11,784 nt of DNA, from contig JAJZHT010000025.1 in NCBI GenBank assembly GCA_021804455.1, forward strand, positions 1-11,784, read 5' to 3'. Below the pieces are notes generated by a model, which was not told where the DNA came from, did no database searches, and saw nothing but the letters and a program-made list of their open reading frames with translations. The DNA comes from Pseudomonadota bacterium. GTDB taxonomy: Bacteria > Pseudomonadota > Alphaproteobacteria > Paracaedibacterales > CAIULA01. A program made the translations under genes and the position numbers. This document shows positions 1 through 7,600 of this stretch, piece by piece. Position 1 is the first letter of the stretch, and each line of letters starts with the position of its first letter.

Positions 1-204
1 TCGCTGGAACTTATTTTATTATCTGTGAATCTTAATTTTATAACTTTCTCGGCCGACCTTTATGACCTCACCGGACAAGTTTTTTCGCTTTTTATTCTAA
101 CCATTGCTGCGGCTGAGGCGGCGATTGGTTTGGCTATTCTGGTTGTTTATTTCCGTAATCGTGGCACCATAACCCTTGATGAATCTCCACTGTTAAGGGG
201 CTAG
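1..204 (+). CDS. nuoK: NADH-quinone oxidoreductase subunit K (5' truncated by window edge)
   Basis: This is the C-terminal 67 residues of NuoK, the small membrane subunit of respiratory complex I that takes part in proton translocation next to the quinone site. The window starts inside the gene, so the start codon and first transmembrane helix are missing. The frame is open from base 1 to TAG at 202-204. Two buried glutamates typical of NuoK are visible: one in SLELILL at the left edge and one in [10 protein letters not shown]. They are 36 residues apart, the same spacing as E36 and E72 of the E. coli protein. The C-terminus ends in LLRG, much like other NuoK proteins. One base separates the stop codon from the nuoL start, and the nuoL ribosome-binding site lies inside the end of this gene. 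The identification rests on motif, spacing and gene order together. Confidence 0.95.
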   Translation, partial: SLELILLSVNLNFITFSADLYDLTGQVFSLFILTIAAAEAAIGLAILVVYFRNRGTITLDESPLLRG

Positions 205-205
205 A

Positions 206-2140
206 ATGTCACCAACTTTCCTGGCATATATTATCGTTTTCAGCACGGGTGTGGGGTTTATTCTTAACCTCTTTCTTTTAAGATTCCCACGCTTGGTTCA
301 GGTTTTGTCTTGCTTGTCAGTGGCTCTTTCTTTTTTGGCTCTTGTGGGATTTTGGTTGTCTTTAAATCCGAATTTGAATTTTTCCATTGATATTCTTTCC
401 TGGATGAAAGCGAATCAATTCAGGGTCAATTGGGGGATCAGCCTTGATAACTTCACATTTGTGATGTGTATTATCGTAACTTTTGTTTCATTTTGGGTTC
501 ATGTTTATTCCATCGGTTATATGGCCCACGATGCCCAGCGTGCCCGTTTTATGGCCTATCTAAATCTTTTTACATTTATGATGGTATTACTGATCACATC
601 CCCCAATATGGCGCAGATGTTTGTTGGTTGGGAGGGTGTGGGGCTCGCCTCCTACCTTTTGATAGGATTTTGGCACCACCGCTCCCGTGCGGGGACAGCG
701 GCGATGAAGGCATTTATTGTCAACCGCCTGGGTGATATGGCCTTAATCTTGGGTATTTGCGCTCTTTTTGTGCAATTTGAAACTCTTGATTTTTCTCTGA
801 TTGTTCTTAAAGTTTCTGGCCAAATTGGGCAAACCTTCGAGGTGTTAGGCTATAAAATTCCAACATTAGAAATGATCGCAGGATTGTTCTTTATAGGGGC
901 TATGGCGAAATCGGCCCAAATCGGTCTTCATGTTTGGTTGCCCGATGCGATGGAGGGACCAACGCCTGTGTCTGCCCTTATCCATGCGGCTACCATGGTG
1001 ACAGCCGGTGTCTTTTTGATTGTGAATCTATCCCCTCTTTACGAATGTACCCCCTATGTAAGGCAGGTTATGATTGTGGTTGGTACAACCACCAGCTTTT
1101 TTGCGGCTGTGGTGGCACTGACACAAAATGATATTAAGCGAATTGTTGCGTACTCAACGTCCAGTCAGTTGGGATATATGATACTAGCCTGTGGCTGTTC
1201 TGCATACAGTGCGGCGATTTTTCATCTGATAACCCATGCTTTTTTTAAAGCACTTTTATTCTTGGGCGTTGGATCCATTATTCATGCGATGTCGGACGAA
1301 CAAGACATTCAAAAAATGGGGGGATTGGCTCGCCTTATTCCTAAAACGTACGCCTTCATGTGGATTGGTAGTTTGGCTTTATCGGGGATTCCTTGGTTGT
1401 CCGGCTATTATTCAAAGGATTTGATACTTGAGTCTATTGAGTCCTCGGGGCATTCTTGGGCTTTGTTTTTTGCGTTGATAACCGTTGTTTTAACGGCTTT
1501 TTACAGTATGCGTCTATTATGGTTTGTTTTTCATGGGAAAATGCGTGCGGATGAGCAAGTTGCCGCCCATATTCATGAATCTCCCTTCAGTATGATTTTG
1601 CCTTTATTTATTTTGGCTTTGGGGGCCATCTTTGGGGGGTGGTTAGGTCGGTATTGGTTGATTCAGGAACAAGGAGGCTTCAGTTGGCTTGGATCCATTG
1701 TTCAAGTGCCTTTTTCTGTGCACCCGGTGCCCAGTTGGCTTCATTATGGCGCAACCGTTTTGGCAATGGTTGGGATGACAGGGGTGGTCCTTTATCAGTA
1801 TCCTGCTTTAATAAACCGTCTTTCGCAAACCTGGGTATATCGCTTTGCTTTTCACAAAGGCTATTTTGACGAGGTTTATAATTTCTTGTTTGTCAGAAGC
1901 GCTTTTTGGTTAGGAAAAATTTTGTGGCATCAGGTGGATCAAAAAACCCTGGACCGTTTGGGTCCTGATGCGGCGGCGCGTTTATCCCTGGATCTATCGC
2001 GTAAAAATGCTTTTCTACAAACAGGTTCTTTATACGACTATGTCGTGGTTATGCTGTTGTCAATTGTCGTTTTGGTTGGTTATTGTTTTTGTAGATTTTA
2101 TGGCCCTTGGCTTTGGCATGGGTTGTTGCATCAATTTTAA
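206..2140 (+). CDS. nuoL: NADH-quinone oxidoreductase subunit L
   Basis: NuoL is the distal antiporter-like subunit of complex I in the cytoplasmic membrane. It moves protons and clamps the membrane arm with its long lateral helix. The 644-residue length is normal for a NuoL with a C-terminal extension. Visible hallmarks are GWEGVG (E143), GAMAKSAQIGLHVWLPDAMEG (K235), ALIHAATMV (H260), THAFFKALLF (H344, K348) and GYYSKD (K404). These match the E. coli channel residues E144, K229, H254, H338/K342 and K399. A final hydrophobic segment near residues 610-630 would be the anchor helix after the lateral helix. The ATG follows an AAGGGG ribosome-binding site at 195-200 with a 5-base spacer. It sits one base after the nuoK stop, which implies translational coupling. 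Nothing in the gene looks damaged. Confidence 0.98.
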   Translation: MSPTFLAYIIVFSTGVGFILNLFLLRFPRLVQVLSCLSVALSFLALVGFWLSLNPNLNFSIDILSWMKANQFRVNWGISLDNFTFVMCIIVTFVSFWVHVYSIGYMAHDAQRARFMAYLNLFTFMMVLLITSPNMAQMFVGWEGVGLASYLLIGFWHHRSRAGTAAMKAFIVNRLGDMALILGICALFVQFETLDFSLIVLKVSGQIGQTFEVLGYKIPTLEMIAGLFFIGAMAKSAQIGLHVWLPDAMEGPTPVSALIHAATMVTAGVFLIVNLSPLYECTPYVRQVMIVVGTTTSFFAAVVALTQNDIKRIVAYSTSSQLGYMILACGCSAYSAAIFHLITHAFFKALLFLGVGSIIHAMSDEQDIQKMGGLARLIPKTYAFMWIGSLALSGIPWLSGYYSKDLILESIESSGHSWALFFALITVVLTAFYSMRLLWFVFHGKMRADEQVAAHIHESPFSMILPLFILALGAIFGGWLGRYWLIQEQGGFSWLGSIVQVPFSVHPVPSWLHYGATVLAMVGMTGVVLYQYPALINRLSQTWVYRFAFHKGYFDEVYNFLFVRSAFWLGKILWHQVDQKTLDRLGPDAAARLSLDLSRKNAFLQTGSLYDYVVVMLLSIVVLVGYCFCRFYGPWLWHGLLHQF

Positions 2141-2155
2141 AAAGAAGAGCCTATC

Positions 2156-3658
2156 TTGAATTTACCCTTGTTAAGTCTTATCACGTTTCTACCCGCATCA
2201 GGAATTTTTTTCCTAAGTTTGGTGCATAAAAACGACGAAAATAATGCTAAAATTGTCGGTTTTTGGGTTTCTTTTGTTACGTTTTTGTTAAGCCTTATTT
2301 TGTGGTTTAATTTTGATGTTTACAACGCTGAATACCAGTTTGTTGAAAAGCATGAATGGATTCGTGGTTATCATGTTTTTTATCAGCTGGGCGTTGATGG
2401 AGTTTCTCTTTATTTTGTTTTGCTGACAACATTTTTGGTACCTTTATGTGTGCTATGCAGCTGGAAAAATATTAAAAGCAATCTCCGTGAGTATATGATT
2501 GCTTTTTTGTTACTGGAAACATTAATTATTGGCAGTTTTTTAGCCCTTGACTTGGTTTTATTTTATGTTTTTTTCGAAGGGACTTTGATTCCCTTATTCC
2601 TGATTATAGGCATTTGGGGTGGGGACCAACGTATTTATGCATCTTTTAAGTTTTTTCTTTATACCCTGCTAGGGTCCATTTTGATGTTGTTTGCGATTGT
2701 TAAATTGTACAGTGAGTGCGGAACAACAGATTTTCTGGTTTTGGTTGATGAAAAAGTGCCCTTTTCTTTACAGCTTTGGTTATGGGCGGCTTTTTCTTTT
2801 TGTTTCGCCATCAAAATGCCTATGTGGCCTTTTCATACCTGGTTGCCTGACGCTCATGTTCAGGCTCCTACCGCTGGCTCGGTTATTTTAGCGGGTATTA
2901 TTTTAAAGATGGGAGGGTATGGCTTTATTCGTTTCTGTCTTGGCCTTTTTCCACAGGCTTGTTCTTTTTTTGCTCCTTTGGTGATGAGCCTAAGTGTTAT
3001 CGCTATTGTCGCAATGTCTTTGGTGGCGTTGGTCCAAACAGATATGAAGAAATTGGTTGCTTACGCCTCCGTGGCCCATATGGGGTTTGTCACCCTGGGA
3101 ATTTTCAGTATGAATCTGCAGGGGGTCAGCGGGGCTGTTTTACAAATGTTGAGCCATGGCTTGATTTCATCAGCTTTGTTCTTGGGGGTGGGAATGCTGT
3201 ATGATCGTTTTCACACCCGTGAGATATCTTTATATTCTGGGTTAAGTCAGGCGGTCCCTGTTTTATCGATGCTGTGGATGTTCTTTATTTTTGCATCCCT
3301 GGGGGTTCCGGGAACCAGTGCTTTTATGGGGGAATTTTTGGTTTTATTGGGGGCTTTTCAAGCCAGTCCTTTTTTCACAACCTGTGCGGCCCTGGGGTTG
3401 GTCTTGGGGCCGGCCTATGCCCTTGGATTGTATAAAAAGATTTTTACAGGAAAGCTAACCATGCCCGTCTATGGTGGAGAGGCTAAACCCGTACAGGATG
3501 CAAATTATGCGGAGCGTTTGATTCTGGTATCTTTGATGGTTTTGGTTTTATGGATGGGAATTTATCCTAAGCCCTTTGCCAATGTTATCAATCGTTCGGT
3601 TCGAACAAAGATTCTGAGAACCGAAGCTGTCCAACCCCTTGTGCTGGGGCCACGATAA
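2156..3658 (+). CDS. nuoM: NADH-quinone oxidoreductase subunit M
   Basis: NuoM is the middle antiporter-like subunit of complex I, a membrane protein of about 14 helices that pumps protons. The 500-residue length is typical. Diagnostic residues are FFEGTLIP (E141, E. coli E144), FAIKMPMWPFHTWLPDAH (K220, E. coli K234), ILKMGGYG (K251, E. coli K265), MLSHGLISSALF (H334) and GTSAFMGEF (E393, E. coli E407). The chosen start is TTG at 2156, preceded by GAAGAG at 2144-2149 with a 6-base spacer. The resulting N-terminus (MNLPLLSLITFLP) fits the family. It lies 15 bases after the nuoL stop and belongs to the same operon. No nuoN follows: the next gene is on the opposite strand. The C-terminal tail after about residue 480 is polar and overlaps the left arm of an inverted repeat. 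Confidence 0.98.
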   Translation: MNLPLLSLITFLPASGIFFLSLVHKNDENNAKIVGFWVSFVTFLLSLILWFNFDVYNAEYQFVEKHEWIRGYHVFYQLGVDGVSLYFVLLTTFLVPLCVLCSWKNIKSNLREYMIAFLLLETLIIGSFLALDLVLFYVFFEGTLIPLFLIIGIWGGDQRIYASFKFFLYTLLGSILMLFAIVKLYSECGTTDFLVLVDEKVPFSLQLWLWAAFSFCFAIKMPMWPFHTWLPDAHVQAPTAGSVILAGIILKMGGYGFIRFCLGLFPQACSFFAPLVMSLSVIAIVAMSLVALVQTDMKKLVAYASVAHMGFVTLGIFSMNLQGVSGAVLQMLSHGLISSALFLGVGMLYDRFHTREISLYSGLSQAVPVLSMLWMFFIFASLGVPGTSAFMGEFLVLLGAFQASPFFTTCAALGLVLGPAYALGLYKKIFTGKLTMPVYGGEAKPVQDANYAERLILVSLMVLVLWMGIYPKPFANVINRSVRTKILRTEAVQPLVLGPR

Positions 3659-3668
3659 GGGTTGGACA
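3628..3668. terminator. Inverted repeat at the nuoM 3' end, possible bidirectional terminator
   Basis: The arms TGTCCAACCC (3628-3637) and GGGTTGGACA (3659-3668) are perfect 10-base complements. The stem can continue inward with TT/AA and GTG/CAC pairs around small bulges, leaving a loop near CTGGGGC. It lies between two convergent genes, where a bidirectional terminator is expected, and it includes the nuoM stop codon at 3656-3658. No run of T follows on either strand, so a classic intrinsic terminator is not shown. The stem may instead protect the mRNA 3' end or block convergent polymerases. Confidence 0.45.
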
Positions 3669-3680
3669 AGGGCCATAAAA

Positions 3681-4589
3681 TTAATCTGAGGTTGAGGTAA
3701 TGGTTATCCCATGAGGTCGTAGGGCTTGGGCCATTTCATCATCGGTCTGACTGATATCTAGAGATAAACCATTAATATTTATAGAGGGAGACACAACCAA
3801 TCCTCCAATAAGATTGGTAGAAATTCTGCCATCCTCTGTGCGCTGAATATAAGTACCATTAGAAAGATTCAGGCGTTTTGATATTTTGGCAAACAAAGCC
3901 AGATTTAGAAAACCTTGGATGGCTTGAACATCCTGATCTTCTAGAGGAAGTTCTTCCTTTGTGAAAACTTTTCCAATGGTTTTAAGGGGTTTCTTTTGAA
4001 CGCCGTTAATCAACAAATTTGACCAATAATCCCGGTTAAAAGTCGTAGGAAGTTTGAGAACGGGATTGAGATAGACGTTCTGGATAGCTTGCTTCAAGGC
4101 CCATATATTAAGATTTGAATTTTCTGGATTCGCATACGCATGAGCACAAAAAGCATACCCCATAACTGCGTGAACGTGGGCCAGATGGTGCTGAACTGTC
4201 GGATCATTAGTATCTAACCCATAACTTTTCCGCACATCCCCTAAATCCAAAACAGGGGTTTTGGGATCTTCGTAATGCAACAAGGTCATTACTGTTGCGG
4301 CTTGGATCAAAATTTCTTGTTCTTTTTCTGTGGCAGGTTGTTTCCGGAAACCATTTTTTCCCCCTGTGGCAAAGAAATAGGCTAGGGCCTCCTTTTTGCT
4401 TTGCCTTTGGGTAGGATTATCACTTTCGGTAAACACGGATAAATTTTGAATATGCTGCATCAGGGTTAATTGAGGGTTTATTTTGTGTGCATTCTCAAAT
4501 TCGTGCCAGTATTGGGAATCAGCAGCATGGGCTGTAGCCAGGGTTAGCCCCAAGACTAAACCTATTGTTTTAAGGGTTTTAAAATTCAC
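3681..4589 (-). CDS. Exported protein of unknown function, second gene after tssM
   Basis: I do not recognise a family for this 302-residue protein. It begins at GTG (4589) with a clear Sec signal peptide: positive residues (KTLK), a hydrophobic core (IGLVLGLTLA) and an AHA|AD signal peptidase I site after about residue 22. There is no lipobox cysteine, so it is not a TssJ-type lipoprotein. The mature part looks largely helical and soluble, with no further membrane segment. A His-rich stretch holds H134, H135, H138, H140, C148 and H150, and C148 is the only cysteine. The last 45 residues change character to short hydrophobic strands (IGGLVVSPSININGLSLDI). The gene lies 38 bases downstream of the tssM stop with no obvious promoter or terminator between them, so the two are probably co-transcribed. 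A periplasmic role linked to TssM is inference only. Confidence 0.85.
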   Translation of the reverse strand: MNFKTLKTIGLVLGLTLATAHAADSQYWHEFENAHKINPQLTLMQHIQNLSVFTESDNPTQRQSKKEALAYFFATGGKNGFRKQPATEKEQEILIQAATVMTLLHYEDPKTPVLDLGDVRKSYGLDTNDPTVQHHLAHVHAVMGYAFCAHAYANPENSNLNIWALKQAIQNVYLNPVLKLPTTFNRDYWSNLLINGVQKKPLKTIGKVFTKEELPLEDQDVQAIQGFLNLALFAKISKRLNLSNGTYIQRTEDGRISTNLIGGLVVSPSININGLSLDISQTDDEMAQALRPHGITITSTSD

Positions 4590-4627
4590 CTTGACTCTCT
4601 GTCATAAAAAGGTTGGATTCTCTAGTT

Positions 4628-7600
4628 TTATATAGGTTCTTTCTTCTTATTTTCAACATTTTTTAATTCCTCCGACTCTTGAGGATTTTCCGTTTTACGA
4701 GAATCAATTTTTGCTTTGCCAGTTGTGGGGGCAGGGTTATCATCCCCCGGTAATTTAGCACGTTTTATGCCCCCCTCTGTCAAGATGGGTTGGTCGGCAT
4801 ATTCTAAAATAAGTGCGTCCAAAGGCGGAGCTGATGTTGGAAACACGGGCACACGTACAATTTTTCCCGAGATTTTAGGATTGCTTGAAGGCACCATTAA
4901 AGTCACAAGGTTATAAACAATCGCCTTGGTATAGGCGCCTGTCGGAATGACAAACTTTAACATATGGGGATTAGGATCTTGGGGAATGACATATTCGCCT
5001 TTATGGGCCAGATGCAGGCGCAGCAACCAAAACAGCGACCAATGACCCGCAAAAGTAAACGTTGCTGTTTGCCCTTCAATGCTTAGTAAAGGCTGAGTTG
5101 GGTCTTTTACCGGTTTAATGGCCAAACTTTCAATAAACGGCCAGCGAAAACTAACCTGAATAGGATTGCCATAAATCCATCGTCCCGTTCGTTGTTTGTC
5201 ATTACGATGAATGCTGGTATCTTCATCGGGTTTAAAAGACCAATCGACAATTAAATCTCCTCCCGATTCACGGGCGCGGTTTGCACGAAAATCCATATTA
5301 AATTCAAAGGTTGGAAGGTCTCCCTCGCCTTGTCCTTGTAAATAGTTTTGAAAAAATTCTTTCAAAACCTGCATTTTCTGCAAAAACTCTACCGCAGGCA
5401 ACGCTGCTGTTCCCAATTGATAAACTTGGTTTATAATTTCTTTGACGGATCCTCCAAATTCATCATACTTCCTAAAGAAGGTTCGAATGTCTTCTGGATC
5501 GGCCTCTGCCATGCTAAGGCTTAAGTTACTGCCGACAAAGGGAAATTTATTTTTTAGATTCTGATTAAAATAACGGGCCAATTCCTTATAATGTTCTATG
5601 CTAAGTTGGCGTCTTTTAACTTCGGCACGCGATAAGGCTGCCTTTTTTAACTGTCGTACAATTTCTAGGAAATAGTCGCCTGAAGGTTGTTGAATTTCTG
5701 CCAAAGAAACAGCTGAGAAAATCGTATTCAAATTATAAGTATTTAAAGACTTAATAATAAAATCCTCTAAAACATTGATGGAATTTCCAGGTTGTTTTTT
5801 GGCATAAGCTTCCAGTTGTTCAATAATACGTCGCCAACGGTTCAAAAGGGTTTTATCACCCTCGGCCTCTACCAGGACAGGAGCCGTTAAAAAGGTTACC
5901 AACGGTTTCGCATAGTCCAGAGCCATATTTTGCATTTGTTGCCGTTGCAGAGCCAAATAGGTTTTTAAATCTTCTAAATCATTCGCAGAATACCCTGTAA
6001 GAGCTGCCCCTGCCTCACCATCCCACCAATTAAAAGTGGTATCATGCATGGCATACGGGGTTAGGTTTTGTAGCATAATTTCAACTTGGGATAATAACCA
6101 ATAGCTTGTTGATGCCAATAAATCCCGTAATTCTACAAAGGAAAACCCGACAGAATCCTGGTTAAGAATTTCTAAAAGCTTGGCAAATTTGGGGGCAGCC
6201 TCGCGCACATCGGCAATTTTAGAACGAAGGACTTCCTCGGCTGCCAATCCTTGAGAAAGATTGGTTGGTACATCAACAAAGCTTTGGGATCGTGCGACCA
6301 AATCAATAATGTTGGCCTGCAAACTTTGACGGGCAATTAATTTTAAATTTTCGTGTAGCAAGGGTGGAAAAGCACTGATTTGTTTCATAACAAAATCATC
6401 AAATCGTTTGCACATATCATAGGCTAATTGAATTAGCTTTCCGTCCCAATAAATAATTTTTCCAGGAGGTGGTAAGGGGGTAAAAGATCGGCCTGTGGGA
6501 GCCACCATATAAGGCTCGGAAAACAGGGCATTTAAGCTTTTTGAAAGGGCAAAGAGTCCTTGAGAAGCAGAATAAGAAGAGGGAGAAGAAGGAACAGTAG
6601 GATGATCGGATAGCAGTTGGTTTAAGGGACGTAATTGTTGTTTTAAGGTGTAAAAACCAACGGCTGTTTCATCAACCAAAGTTTGAGTTAACGGTTTTCC
6701 AAACAAGGGGAAAGCATCGATTTTATCAAGCAAAGCATCAAATTCTTTGTCAGGATTAAAAAAGTCCTTATCCAGCCAATTTTGTCCCACTTCACCCAGG
6801 GTTGGCAAAACTTGACCTAATTCCATGCTGAACTGACGCAAAAATTGAGCATCAGGCAATCGCTGGTTATTCTGTTGGCTGAGCTGCTGTAACAAACCAT
6901 TCAATCGCCCTGAAAGACTGTAGGGAGTATGAACAGCAAACAAAGCCTCCAAAAAATGGTGATATAAAACCATCAGGGTTTCCTGAGCCATCTGTTGATA
7001 AGGTTTTAAATCAATGGGCGGAAAAACTGAATTACTAAGCAAATCTTGAAAGCGGTGATAGTGATCGATAAATTGTTTGGGCAATTGGGCGCCAAAGGTA
7101 TAGGCCACCAAATCATTAAGATCACGGTAGTTGGGCGCGGTTTTAAGATTGTTAAATTTATCAATTTTTTCCTGAAGGGTTACCATTCCCTCAACATAGC
7201 GCCGAAAAAGCTGGTATTCAGGTGTAGCAAGAGGTAGCAACAGTTGCCCAATTGAAGTGGATTGATCTTGTGTAGCGGGACGTAAATGTAAAAGGTCCCG
7301 TGCCTTTAACAAAAGGTCAATATAAATGGTGCGAATAATAACCTGCTGATAGGAAATTTTGAGGGTTTTATGCAAATCCTCATGCAAAGGACTGAACCAT
7401 GAGGCTGGAACAAAAAAGGAAAAAAATTGTGTTTGTTGCAGCTGTTCCATCATTTCAATTAATTCACGGGCATAAACATCAAACAGTTCATTAGAATGGT
7501 CAGGTTGATCCAACCGAAGATTGTGCAGGTCGTGAAGTAAACTGTTCATTTTTCCTAAAACAGGCATGATATAATCGCGACTGCGAACAAATTTATCATA

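Noticed and set aside
4716..4916. Open frame on the plus strand opposite the tssM 3' end, and similar antisense or shifted frames elsewhere
   Set aside because: They lie wholly inside strong genes, have no recognisable family or ribosome-binding site, and look like shadow frames.
6555..6600. Purine-rich run on the plus strand inside tssM
   Set aside because: It encodes a serine-rich linker (PSSPSSYSAS) in the real gene on the other strand, which explains the composition.
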